This document shows positions 1 through 10,842 of a stretch of 64,000 nt of DNA, piece by piece. Each line of letters opens with the position of its first letter. The stretch's first letter is position 1. The notes under the pieces are model-generated. The model worked only from the letters and a program-made list of their open reading frames with translations, had not been told where the DNA came from and did not search any database. The position numbers and the translations under genes are program-made. This DNA is from Byssochlamys sp. IMV 00236 (lineage: Eukaryota > Ascomycota > Eurotiomycetes > Eurotiales > Thermoascaceae), in contig MSJH02000655.1 of the NCBI GenBank assembly GCA_001931875.2, positions 1-64,000 on the forward strand, in the 5' to 3' direction.

Positions 1-227
1 ATAGCTGTGGAGACGAAGGGATAGATAGTTTCGAATGAGACCATCAGGATCGAGCGAGGATAGTATTCGAGCGGTATGGTATAGGGGAGCATAACGACCG
101 CGGAGTTCGACTAGCGCATGGAATCGGCGGATAGGACGTACCGTTCGAATTCGTAGGCAAGATCGCGAGCTCGAGTGCCGTGGCCGAAGCCAGTGACGTA
201 AAGAGTGGTGCCACTGGACCGAGACAT
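1..227 (-). CDS. RRM-domain SR-type pre-mRNA splicing factor, 5' end only
   Basis: Only the first exons are in the window: complement(1..4, 142..227). Translation starts at the ATG at 227 and runs through TLYVTGFG, the first beta strand (RNP2-like) of an RNA recognition motif, then DLAYEFER. The donor GTACGT lies at 141 and the acceptor CACAG at 5-7, giving a 137-nt intron. The split codon CG|C then reads Arg-Tyr, as expected for FERYG in this family. Fungal orthologues are small RRM plus RS/RG-rich nuclear splicing regulators; the RS part would lie beyond position 1. An open frame continues upstream of 227 but shows no family similarity and is taken as leader. The family is recognised from memory of the N-terminal peptide, so the call is good but not certain. 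Confidence 0.75.
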
Positions 228-1515
228 GGTAAACGATCGAAGTTGAAAAGCAGTATTGGCGAGAACAAGCTGTCTTGTACGGGTGATGATGATGAAGAGT
301 TTGAGTGATAATAGAGTGGAGGTTGACGAGACAACTGGAGAATCGAAAAAGCGAGAACGGTCAATGTAGAGAGACCAACGGCAACCCAGAAGCACACAAA
401 GCGCAACTTTTATGCCTGAGGCACTAATATTGGATGAGTCAGCGTTTCAGATGCACTCGCATTGTGGTTTGGGTTATTATTACCCGACTCGTGCACTGTG
501 GGATGCGCAAAGCACCTCTCAGTCACCTATCTATTAATTAATATTATTATTGTGCAGGAATAATTCAATATCTGTATGCCACTAGAGTACTACTAGTAGA
601 GATGTAAAATTAAATATGACTCTGGAAGTCCTAGAACTAAGCGGCTCTACTCTAAGCTACTGTTAATTATAGTATCTAGCCTCAATTGCTATTACTGACT
701 GGAGACAATTATCCCAATATAGGCCAATCATGTATAGGCAGTTTCATCAAGCAATCGTGTGACTGGCAGGTGGTGCAAAGTAGGTAAGACGCGCAGGGGG
801 AAATCTCGGGCCCCTATTTTATGCCTGAGGCAGAAATACATCGGGCGCGACGTACAGGTGGAGATAGAGTGGGCGAGAAAGCCAACGCAGGGAATTGGTA
901 TTACTGTCTGTTTGACCAACAAGCTTGTTTATCTCGATCTACCCACTCATTTTAGATCTCTCGTATCCATTCGGAAGACTCTTTCGGTCTTTACTGAAAA
1001 GAACGGAACCAAAGAGAGAAGGGGTCATATGCAAGTCGAGGAAGACCTTGGTGGATCCCTACGACCTCCTCCGTCGATTCCTCTGGGGCGCCAAATAATC
1101 TCTCCTGGAACAGATACTCGTCGCTTCGTCTTTGTTTGCGAATATCCTGTGGGATCCAATCCATAATACTCCTGGTTTATTTGCGAAGTTATGGTCAGGG
1201 GCTGAATCCCTACGGCTCTCAAGCAATGGTCTACTAGGATTTGGACTCCCTTGGTCACCAATGCTCCCTTATGGCCGACACGGAATCGTCGGACGAAGCT
1301 CAGACAAGTTTCCTTCTATACCATTATCGTCTGCCCTTGAGTGCTGAGTTACATTGTTGCCTTCGTTTACGATCCTCTTAACTGCGATACGTGTCGAATG
1401 CTGAGCGAGAGCGAAGTGCGCGGGTCTCTTGCGATTATCTAGGGACCGACGGCATCTACCTCCAGGTCTCACACCTCGAAGCGGTCCTTTCGCCCATCCT
1501 TCAATCCACATCAAG
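228..1515. other. Intergenic, divergent promoter region
   Basis: This gene-free stretch separates the splicing-factor gene (leftward) from the mitochondrial carrier (rightward). It holds an exact 16-bp direct repeat at 408-423 and 817-832 and a TGAGTCA at 435-441. Open frames here, such as 759-1166, begin with non-ATG codons and show no recognisable protein. Confidence 0.8.
408..832. repeat. Pair of 16-bp direct repeats containing a palindrome
   Basis: TTTTATGCCTGAGGCA occurs at 408-423 and again, exactly, at 817-832, in the same orientation and 409 bp apart. The last 11 bases, TGCCTGAGGCA, are palindromic around a central G. A partial copy, GCCTGAGGCA, is at 22119-22128 upstream of the antizyme gene. 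Inference: a binding site for a dimeric or paired zinc-finger factor. Confidence 0.6.
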
Positions 1516-2896
1516 ATGAGTTTGGACCGTCAAGAGCCTCCGAGGTCCGGAGCTCCAATCAATGAGCTCTCACCCGTCTCATCAACACCATCTGGTCCAG
1601 GGGAGGTAAGTCTCTTAGAAACGCTCTTCCAGCTCATAAACTTTTAGAATCGACATCACCTGCTCACCCGCCTCAGGAAACCCTGCCTAGGAACAATTCT
1701 TCCTTGGAGGCAATTAGAAACGGGCTTGCTGAGCCTGTTACTGCCGCCTTCATAGGTGGTGGAGTGGCCGGTGCCGTATCGAGAACAATCGTTTCCCCTC
1801 TAGAGCGCCTAAAGATATTGTACCAGGTACAAAGTGCCGGAAGGGAGGAATACAAATTGTCCGTATGGAGAGCCCTGGTCAAGATGGGTCGCGAGGAGGG
1901 ATGGAGGGGATTTATGCGAGGTAATGGGACCAACTGCATCCGTATAATCCCCTATTCTGCGGTGCAGTTTGGCAGCTACAACTTCTACAAGAAGGTAAGT
2001 AGGGACCCTCAGTCTCTATATGAATAACCGTCCATTTGGGGACAACGATCCTCGCCGATCTTGCCCGCATGGCAGTAACTGGATTCCGATTTGGTGAGAT
2101 GTACGTTGCGTCCATATGATACTGATTTTCCCCTTAGTTTTTTGAACCGTCCCCTGGAGCCGAACTGACACCAATCCGTCGTCTCGTCTGCGGGGGTATT
2201 GCCGGGATCACGTCAGTAACGTTTACTTATCCACTGGATATAGTCCGAACAAGACTTTCGATTCAATCAGCTTCTTTCGCTGCTCTTGGTAAGCGGTCTG
2301 GCGAGAAGTTACCTGGTATGTTCGAAACTATGGTTCGGATGTATAAAATGGAGGGCGGATTTCTTGCTTTGTATAGAGGTATCATTCCGACAGTTGCTGG
2401 AGTTGCCCCATATGTGAGTGAAATCCCTATCACAGAATAAAAGAGCGCGCGTGTGTTTGTGCAGCTAACGCTTTCTCAGGTGGGCCTCAATTTTATGACG
2501 TACGAGTCAGTGCGAGAATACCTGACTCCCGAAGGCGACAAGAACCCCAGTCCGTACCGTAAACTCCTAGCTGGTGCAATTTCAGGAGCAGTTGCTCAGA
2601 CTTGCACGTATCCATTGTAGGTATTTTGTCATCTTACTTCCTTGGCTCCCTGTCTGATTCATGAGTACAGTGATGTTTTGCGGCGCCGTTTCCAGATAAA
2701 TACCATGTCTGGGATGGGTTATCAGTACTCATCCATCTGGGACGCGGTGAGGCTCATAGTGGCTGAAGAAGGCCTCCGAGGTCTATATAAGGGCATTGTC
2801 CCTAATCTGCTCAAAGTAGCACCCAGCATGGCAAGTAGTTGGCTGAGCTTCGAGCTGACACGAGATTTCCTCGTCAGCCTCGGGGACAATAATTGA
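1516..2896 (+). CDS. Mitochondrial carrier, APS/PAPS transporter (YPR011C) type
   Basis: Exons 1516..1605, 1677..1994, 2138..2413, 2480..2616 and 2671..2896 join to 348 residues. Three mitochondrial-carrier repeats are visible, each with its PX[D/E]XX[K/R] signature: SPLERLK, YPLDIVRTR and YPFDVLRRR. The stretches GGVAGAVSRT, RGNGTNCIRI and PYSAVQF closely match yeast YPR011C, an inner-membrane carrier for adenosine 5'-phosphosulfate and PAPS. By that homology it should link mitochondria with sulfate activation in the cytosol. All introns are GT-AG, 54-143 nt. The N-terminal 45 residues are Ser/Pro-rich and not conserved. The alternative is a CoA/adenine-nucleotide carrier (SLC25A42/Leu5 class); family membership is certain, substrate is inferred. 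Confidence 0.9.
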
Positions 2897-3756
2897 TGCC
2901 CTCACAAAGGACCATCTGTTCTAGCCATATATTTTCAGTGTTGATACCTGTGTCCCTTTGACTCTTCAGGTTTTCTTTTGCCAAAGCTTGTTTTTTCCAG
3001 TCTTGTATAGATATGCGGGTCGCCGTCTAGTTCCCGTTCAGAAGAGGGCATTTATGTTACATGACTACATAGACCACTTTCGCTTCAGAATAATTCAATC
3101 TGTATGATTAGCTGCGTACAGGATCGGAGGACAGACATCCCGCTAGGCTCCCTATTATTAGAAGGACGGCATCTTGTCAATGAACCACGCCGAGAAAGAC
3201 AAGTGGAACCAATCCCCCGGCTTTGGACTGTGACAACCGAGGCCCTCAATCGAAGCACACCCTGCTTAAACGCCTACAAGACGCTCGCAGTAAGATCTCG
3301 GTGCTGTTTTAGTCGACAAATCCTCTCTGTTTTTGAAGAGATTAATCCCCCAAGGATGGCTGGGTTTGCACACGGGGATATCAAGATTTATTGTCGATGC
3401 CATACACATAACACTCTTGCACTGGACAGTAACTACGCCGAGAAAATGTATAGATGCTTATTCCAATTGCAATTCTAGTATAGCAAAACGTCGAGAATTT
3501 CGAGATGCGACGGAACCTAAAATAGGACGAGGACGAGGGCTGCCCTAGAGCAGGTGATACCTCATTAGCTGATAGCCGGAGGTGTTCAACCCGCTCTGCA
3601 GACAGGACCCACACCCGGCATATTCGTACTAGCGTAGGGCTAAACCCACACAACACCGTCTATCTGAAAATCGTAGACCGAAATCTTCAACAGCTTCGTT
3701 CCGCATACGGTCGATAGGTAGGCAACTTCGAGGTCACCGAGTCAGAAGCAGCAGCC
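2897..3756. other. Intergenic between carrier and RPL18
   Basis: This stretch holds the carrier 3' UTR and the RPL18 promoter and leader. Small open frames at 3104-3478 and on the reverse strand lack family features and are overlapped by other frames. I see no RNA gene or repeat here. Confidence 0.7.
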
Positions 3757-4559
3757 ATGGGTGAGTGATACGCAGCGTTGAAAACCGTCTCATTTGATGG
3801 GATCCTTGATCTATGATATTTTGAATGGCGACTGACAGACGTATTCTCCTTGTATAGGTATCGACTTGGACCGTCACCATGTGCGCAGCACCCACCGCAA
3901 GGCACCCAAGAGCGACAATGTCTACCTCCAGCTCTTGGTGAAGCTGTACCGCTTCCTTGCCCGTATGCCGTCTCTTGCGATTGTCGTTCAGAAATAATCG
4001 GTGAAAATTACAGAAAATGCTGATAAAAAGCGCTGGATTAGGTCGTACCGACGCCAACTTCAACAAGGTCGTGCTCCGCCGCCTTTTCATGTCCCGGATC
4101 AACCGTCCCCCTGTCTCTCTTTCGCGTCTGGTTTCCAACATTACCGAGCCGCACAAGGGCAAGACTGTTGTTGTGATCGGAACCGTCACTGACGACAACC
4201 GTCTCCTTACCGTTCCCAAGCTGTCGGTTGCTGCTCTCCGTTTCACTGCCACCGCTCGCGCCAGAATCGAGAAGGCTGGTGGTGAGACTTTGACTCTGGA
4301 CCAGCTTGCTCTCCGTGCTCCCACTGGTGCCAACACTCTGCTCCTCCGTGGACCCAAGAACGCCCGTGAGGCTGTTAAGCACTTCGGCTTCGGTCCCCAC
4401 AGTGGCAAGGTAAGCGATTCGAAAACTATTAGTACAGCGAGATGTTGGTTATGGTTGCTGACCCTTCTGTCCTTTTTGCAGAAGCCGTACGTTGAGAGCA
4501 AGGGCCGCAAGTTCGAGCGGGCTCGTGGTCGCAGAAGGTCTCGTGGTTTCAAGGTCTAG
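3757..4559 (+). CDS. RPL18: 60S ribosomal protein L18 (eL18)
   Basis: Exons 3757..3760, 3858..3962, 4042..4409 and 4482..4559 give 184 residues, the usual eL18 length. The first coding exon is only ATGG, so the glycine codon is split across a 97-nt intron. The protein begins [12 protein letters not shown] and contains [26 protein letters not shown] and the basic tail [11 protein letters not shown], all characteristic of eL18, a structural protein of the large cytosolic subunit. Codon use is strongly biased to C-ending codons, as expected for a highly expressed ribosomal gene. Introns after the start codon are common in fungal ribosomal protein genes. It converges on PRO2, with 326 bp between the stop codons. 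Confidence 0.95.
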
Positions 4560-4885
4560 ATGGGGTTGTTCGTATGAATGTGTTATCATTGGCCTTGAGG
4601 CTTTCGGTACGGATGGATTGCTAGACTTAAACGAACGAAATGTGATCTCAGGACGGACAAAGCTTTGTGCCTTTTTATTTCCAGAGCCTGATGCGTTAAA
4701 ACCCGCAGCCAGCGCCGTGAACGACTAGGTTCTCAACCAAAAAAGAAAGAAATTTATCTGATTGCATCTACGATTTTCCATTGAAGCTGGGAAGGAGATT
4801 CTATTGCTACCGAAATTGAGTATCGCAAATAGTATTCGGGATTGTCTATGGTTTGAGTACACGAGGACGGCTTTATTGGCCATCA
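4560..4885. other. Convergent 3' intergenic region, RPL18 / PRO2
   Basis: 326 bp between two converging stop codons. It must hold both 3' UTRs and polyadenylation sites. No coding or structural signal was seen. Confidence 0.75.
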
Positions 4886-6400
4886 CTAAACGGGAAGACT
4901 CTGATGCTTCCATTTTTTGCCCCCTTCCCCCTCAAAATAGTCGCCAGCGACATGACCATCTCCCCTTAGCAGATATTTGTAGATAGTGAGGCCGTCTAAT
5001 CCAACGGGACCCCTGCTGTGGATTTTGTTCGTACTTATGCCGACTTCAGTTCCGAAGCCGTACCTCATGCCATCCGCAAAGCGAGTGGATGCGTTCCAGT
5101 AAACTCCTGCGCTATCCACCTCTCTGAGAAACAACTCGGCCAGCTCTCTCGATCTTGTGAGGATAGCCTCTGTGTGCTTCGATGAGTGCGTATTGATATG
5201 CGAAACGGCCGCCTGCACGGCCGCAACTGGAGAAGGTGTCGGGGGTAGTGTCTTGACAGCAAGTATGAGGTCTAAGAATTCCGTGTCATAATCGCTGTCT
5301 GTAGACGCTTTGAGTGACTGTGCCTGAGTTGACGATAGCTTTTTCTCCAATGCAGCTTTGGATTGCTCGTCGCAACGAAGAGATACGCCCTTGGCGATGA
5401 GGCTTTCCGCAACAGCTGGAAGAATAGTCTCCAATGCTTCCGGGTGTACAAGCAGAGTCTCCACGGCATTACAAGCAGCAGGATAGTCCGTCTTTGCGTC
5501 GACAATGACCTTGACAGCGGTAGCTAAATCGGCGTCTGCGTGGAGGTATATCGAGCAGAGACCATCTGCATGGCCCAGCACAGGAATCTTGGTGTTTTCC
5601 TTCACGTGGCGCACAAGGTCGTTGGATCCTCGGGGTACAACGAGATCGATGAACGAATCTTGCGCTAACAACGAAGAGACTGCATCCCGTGTCTTCACTA
5701 GTTGAATTGAAGAATTTGGGACTTCCGTCTTGGATATAGCTTCGGAAATGATATTCGAAATAGCAACGAACGACTCGGTGGACTCTTTGCCGCCTATAGT
5801 CCTGTTAATGAGTGTAACAGCGAGACAAGTTTGATAGTGTGTAGCACTAGGCACAACCTTTTAGAATCGCAGCATTTCCTGATTTTATAGCAAGCGCAGC
5901 TATGTTGGCAATGACCTCCGGACGGGCTTCGAAGATGATCAACAGGACTCCTATGGGGCAGCTGACCTTCTCCAGAGTAAGACCGTCATCTAAGAGAGTC
6001 CGCATCGAGACCTTGCCCACTTGAGATGAGTTTTAGTAAAAGGTCGAGAAATATTGTCTTGAATGGAGCCACAGTCGCATGGGGACATCTTGCGCGCACC
6101 TGGATCAGGGAGATCTCGTACATTGAGAATACCAGCAAGCATATCTTCATATTTGCCTGGTCTTCTCAGATCAAGTCTCTTCAACACACTGTGGCTAAGG
6201 TCGCCATTTTCTACCGCACGAGTCGCTATTTCCATGTCTTTCGCATTCGCTTGAAGAACTGCATCTTTATTGTCACTGAGAGCGGCGTGTATTGTGGTTA
6301 ATGCTTCATTGCGCGAAGCATTCGACAACGTAGCCAGGCCGCGTGCAGCGACTGAGGCGGTCTTGGCGACCTCAATTGCTGAGGCCTCAGTCAATGACAT
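4886..6400 (-). CDS. PRO2: Gamma-glutamyl phosphate reductase (proline biosynthesis)
   Basis: Reverse-strand exons 6400..6100, 6019..5858 and 5793..4886 give 456 residues, the same length as yeast Pro2. The enzyme reduces gamma-glutamyl phosphate to glutamate semialdehyde with NADPH, the second step of proline synthesis, in the cytosol. Visible landmarks are [16 protein letters not shown], the LKGGKES loop, the catalytic cysteine at about residue 262 in [15 protein letters not shown], and [10 protein letters not shown] near the C terminus. Introns are 80 and 64 nt; the second uses the acceptor CTATAG, because the nearer upstream AACAG would give an in-frame stop. A TGAGTCA element lies about 100 bp upstream of the start. 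Confidence 0.95.
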
Positions 6401-7267
6401 TTTATCCCGCGAGTTAACTGAAAGACGTATTGAGCTGGTTGTTAGCGGAGTCTCGTTGTATAAGAGGGGTAGAAAAATCTTTACTAACGCTGGGTACGGT
6501 GAGTCAATAGAAGAGGGGCAAGTAAGTCCCGCAATTCAGAGCCAAGAGGAGGAACACCGGAAAGAAAGTCTTCCTGGACACAATTCGAAGAATGGAAACA
6601 GTATCACGACAGCACTGCTGTTTAGGACTAGTATATTTCTTGATATGAATAGCAGTCGCGGGGGCGGAGTCCACTGGCGGTAGGAGTTCTAAAGCCTGGC
6701 GCTAAAGTCGCGTCGTCTCCATTTGAATTCTTCCCAGTAGGTATCCGGGTAGACATGTTGTCGTACCAAACAATCGAGGCCAGTAATAAATCTCTGGAAT
6801 TTATTGATTCTATCTTGCAATGCTATTATTGTACATTCTCACCATCTTCTTTGTAGGTTGAAAAAATACTTGGCTATTTAGTGGTAGGTATTTGCCTAAA
6901 GCGGTGAGAGCTCTCTAAGTACCTCCGAGTCGCATCTCCAACGGTTCCCCGCTCCGCTGGCAGATCATATCTATGACAAGCTGTGATTCTGGATTACTTG
7001 AATCGAGAACCCATCGACGACATATAACTTGATTATATCAGACGTCAGGCACTGCAGCAAATTTATCGATTCGGCTGTACTGTATGTCCCTTTACTGTTT
7101 CCTCCGTGCACCTCTTTGTTAGTCCGTCACAGGCAGCTACCGGGGCAGCCACACACGAGCTACTCGCCTCACCTCTCAAGCTCTCGAAATTTCCGATCTG
7201 CTTCTCGCATAAGGCCATAAGGAAGCCGAACTAGATATCATCTTGTTCCCCTCGACCTACAACCGAT
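6401..7267. other. Divergent promoter region, PRO2 / csnC
   Basis: 867 bp between two divergent starts. It contains a TGAGTCA at 6500-6506 on the PRO2 side. No convincing ORF was seen; 6270-6683 is a shadow of the PRO2 first exon running into the leader. Confidence 0.75.
6500..6506. promoter_or_regulatory. Candidate CpcA/Gcn4 site (TGAGTCA) upstream of PRO2
   Basis: TGAGTCA matches the general amino-acid-control element bound by Gcn4 in yeast and CpcA in Aspergillus. It lies about 100 bp upstream of the PRO2 start. About eight such heptamers are expected by chance in a window of this size, so only its position before an amino-acid gene supports function. Confidence 0.45.
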
Positions 7268-9071
7268 ATGGCAGATCTTCTGCCCCGTATCCTCTCATTC
7301 TCCCCGCAGCCGCAAACGACGCAAGGCATCACCGACGAATATGACAAGCAAATTCGTGACCTCATTGCGTATCTGAAACAATCATTACTCAATAAAGGAC
7401 TTTCTGATCCTGAAGTTGGTGGTTTATTAGATGTGAGTATCTCCCTTTTTGGCGACAATAAGGAGAGCCTTGTGGCATGATTATCTACCCTTGCAGCTGC
7501 AATAGTTTGTGTGCGCGATGCTAATGTCATTTACAGGCCCTAGATCCTTCTGTACACTCAATCTCGTTCCTACTCATATTCCACTTTCAAGTTCACGCTG
7601 CTCAGAGCACAACGAAGGAATCCGTCCCACAGGATGTACGGCCCGGTGGAATCTTGTGGCTCAAAGCGTTGCAATTCTTGAGGGTTTTTGACCCGGTTCA
7701 GGTCAGATATACTGGCCAGGAATGGAGGAGACTACTCGAACTCGTGGTAAAAGCTGCAGAGGCAGTTTCTAAGGTGAGACATAAGTATTAATGCAAATCC
7801 TCCGCGTCTAGAAGTGGAATCTAACCCCCTCCAAGCCTGTTTTAGCAATTGTTCCTATCAGGGATGCCATCCTTCGCTTGGATCCATCAGGTTCGACGTT
7901 CACCTCCAATCACGTAATTCTGAGCCGGTTATGTCTCCGAGGAAAAGCGTATGCTGCGGCTCGCCCCGTTATCGACAAAGATATATGCCATTTTCCAGCT
8001 CCCTCGCACCCAGCATTTAAAAGAGTCTACCAGCAGGCCTTGTCTGCCGAGTTGCAAGATCAGGACTCTTTGGCGACGTACATCACTTACGCTTCAGGTC
8101 TCACCGCAAAGCTCACATACAGGGATTACCTGGAGTACTTCTTGTACTGCAGCATGATATATATCGGATTGAAGAAATGGGGGAGGGCTCTCCACTTTCT
8201 GAATCTGGTAATATCTGCGCCTAGTGTTGGCACAGTTAGCATGGTAATGGTGGAAGCGTACAAAAAATGGGTCATAGTGAGCCTGCTAGAGAAGGGAACG
8301 GTTCGTTTAGATCTTTGCCTATCTCTGTTAAATGTTGTAACTAACAACAATTATCAGGCCATTTCTCTGCCCTCTGTTACTGCTCCCCATGCTGCAAAGA
8401 CATATAGAGCACTGGCTCGACCTTATGACGCCCTCGCTGATGCCTTTAAAAGTGGCGATCTTAACCGATTGAAAGGAGAGATCGATATTGGCCAGACCGT
8501 ATGGCATATGGTGAGTTTCTATATTCTTGATTCTCTTATCTTCTGTCGTATATAGATATCTAACTCCATGGCTGAACAGGACAATAACACAGGTCTTGTT
8601 CTTCAACTAGTGCCTGCTTTACGCAAGTTTTCTATCCTCAAGCTTGGGACCACTTTTGCTGCGTTGACGATTGGCGATGTAGCACGCCGCACTTCACCAG
8701 AGCCAAGCGATATCAGAGAGACAGAAGCCTTCGTAGCGTCTCTCATTATGTCACGAACTCTCAGTGCTACTTTACTCCATTCAAGCGACCCCTCAGATCC
8801 CACGATGCTCCGTTTCAGCACCGATGCGCACAACTCGGACACTTCTTCAGAGGCAAAGATCAGTGAACAGCTAAGTCTGGAACGGAAACGGCTTAAGGCC
8901 CTGGTGACCCAGATCGACGAGACAGAGAGTCGGCTCGAATTGAGCAGGGAGTACTTGGATAATTTACGGAGAAACCTGCGAAGGAAGGAGGATTCGGCTA
9001 AGGAAGGACCGACTCTCATCTCGCGAGGGGGCGGCGATATTGACGAAGACATCATGGATGATCTGCATTGA
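7268..9071 (+). CDS. csnC: COP9 signalosome subunit 3
   Basis: Exons 7268..7432, 7537..7773, 7836..8300, 8358..8510 and 8580..9071 give 503 residues. Subunit 3 is a PCI-domain scaffold of the COP9 signalosome, the nuclear complex that removes Nedd8 from cullins and links light and development in Aspergillus. Recognisable parts are an alpha-helical N-terminal repeat region, FLYCSMIYIGLKKWGRAL in the middle, VWHMDNNTGLVLQL at the exon 4/5 junction preceding the PCI winged helix, and a charged C-terminal coiled coil ending DEDIMDDLH. The 57-nt intron at 8301-8357 is a multiple of three without stops, so unspliced message would add 19 residues. It was removed because its ends and length fit an intron and the inserted sequence breaks the PCI region. 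Confidence 0.88.
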
Positions 9072-9504
9072 ACGACCCATTCTGATTATCATAATGCCAC
9101 TGTTTCCCGGAGTTCACGGACATTTAGATTATGTATAGAGGCTCGGTGTTCTTCAGTCAAATCATCCCGGAAGAAAATGCAGCGTCTACTTGTATGCTAC
9201 CTAAAAACGAAAAGGAAAAGAAAAGGGCCGCACTAGGTATGATAAAACAAGGGCAATATGACAGACTCAAACTGCATAGAATCCGATCTCGAGTAATAAT
9301 AGTGCCATTGGGTGGGGAGCGAACGTGTTTTTGTAGCGGCACTTCTTGTTCACCGCCCGCTTCTATGCTGTTCCCTATTGGTGATAATCTAAAAGACCGA
9401 GCTTCAGTCCTGGTCAATCCATCGGATGTGCTTAGTACTTAGCTACTGCATATCAATTATTGCATTGTTCAAATTTCAAGGCATTTTCCTATTAGCTGCT
9501 GAAT
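9072..9504. other. Intergenic, csnC / MRM2
   Basis: 433 bp between tandem genes, holding the csnC 3' UTR and the MRM2 promoter. Nothing else was seen. The open frame 9131-9442 has no family signal. Confidence 0.7.
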
Positions 9505-10783
9505 ATGTCAATTATTTTGTGCCCATTGAGGGCCATCCCCGTTGTCTCTACATCATGCTTCGCGATATTTTCAAGACGCCATTCATCTTCAAAAAGATGG
9601 CAGGCTCGCCAGTTAAAGGACCGTTTCACGCGTGAAGCTGCTGTTCAAGGACTCAAAAGTCGAGCGGCCTTCAAGCTTTTACAGGTACGTCAACCGTCAT
9701 TCTTGACAGTCCGAAAAAATGGGAATAATAATAGCAAGTTACAGATAGACGATAAATATCGCATTTTCCGAAGCGGCCAGACTGTGGTCGATTTGGTATG
9801 AACTCTCTACTGAAAGTAATGTAGTAGTATCACATGTGGTCTAATAAAGATAATCAAGGGCTATGCTCCTGGCTCCTGGTCTCAGGTTAGTTCTTGTATT
9901 CCGACTGCTTGACATTACTTTCTAACACCTGTACCCTTATCTAGGTCGCTGTGAGCCGCACTCAGCCGAACGGTCGAGTTCTCGGTGTCGACATAATCCC
10001 CGCGCAACCCCCGAAGGGTGTCTCTACTGTGCAAGGCAATTTTCTATCTCCGGCAATACAGTCATATATCCGAGACTTTTTACGTGATCCGAACCGAGGC
10101 CGACCATACTCACCGACTACAAATATCGATACTGAGGTTTCCTGCGATTCAGGTCCAGTGGCAGATGGATATATCGACCGTGGGAGGAAAGTCCTGTCAC
10201 AGAGCAGCGGTGAGAGTACCGATGCTGTTGGTGGTGGGTCTGATAAAACTGTGGATGTGGTTTTAAGCGACATGTGTGCTCCCTGGGATCAAACTACTGG
10301 TTTTTGGAAAAGAAGTCTAAGTGAACCTTATCGCAGGATGATGAATACAACTGGTGTGGCTTTCAGGGACCATGCTGGAAGTATGGTAAGCACTCATTAC
10401 ACATAAAGAGCTATGGTGAGATTGGTAACCATGCGCGAATAGGACCTTTGTCGAGCCGCATTACAATTCAGTTTCAACGTGCTCAAAAGCGGCGGTCATT
10501 TTGTATGCAAGTTCTACCAAGGAGCTGAAGACAAGGCCTTGGAAAAACAATTGCGAGCCCTGTTCGAGAAGGTCCACAGGCTGAAACCAGAATCTTCCCG
10601 CAGTGTACGTCTCCAAAAAGGGCCAGCCACTGGCTTTCTGAGATTGTGGACAACATGGCTTACATATGTCGTTCTCAGGAATCAAAGGAGGCCTATCTAA
10701 TTGGGCTCGGGAGAAAGAATGACGCTTTGCAGACATCGGTATTTCCTCATGGCGCTGGTGATGACCAAGCCTCTTCATTTTAG
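9505..10783 (+). CDS. MRM2: Mitochondrial 21S rRNA 2'-O-methyltransferase (FtsJ/RrmJ family)
   Basis: Exons 9505..9684, 9745..9795, 9859..9885, 9945..10385, 10443..10604 and 10679..10783 give 321 residues. The N terminus, MSIILCPLRAIPV followed by SRRHSSSKRWQARQ, looks like a mitochondrial presequence. The FtsJ Lys-Asp-Lys-Glu tetrad is visible as SRAAFKLL, VLSDMCAPWD, HFVCKFYQG and RSESKEAYL. The SAM-binding motif GYAPGSWSQ is encoded by a separate 27-nt exon. A Ser/Gly/Asp-rich insert of about 50 residues (SPTTNIDTEV to GGGSDKTVD) precedes the catalytic Asp, longer than in bacterial RrmJ. By homology it methylates a uridine in the peptidyl-transferase centre of the mitochondrial large rRNA. 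Its stop lies 59 bp from that of ATG7. Confidence 0.9.
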
Positions 10784-10842
10784 GGCCGTCACGGCATTCA
10801 AGACGAGATCTAGTCCCTATTGAACTAGTTCGCGTCTATAAT

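Noticed and set aside
435..441. TGAGTCA as a CpcA site for the splicing-factor gene.
   Set aside because: The heptamer is expected about eight times by chance in this window and the gene is not an amino-acid-pathway gene.
759..1166. 135-codon forward open frame in the first intergenic region.
   Set aside because: It begins with GTG rather than ATG, shows no recognisable family, and overlaps an equally long reverse frame.
3761..3857. Possible box C/D snoRNA in RPL18 intron 1 (TTGATGG and CTGA about 45 nt apart).
   Set aside because: The C box lacks the RTGATGA consensus, the terminal stem is absent, and the CTGA doubles as the branch site.
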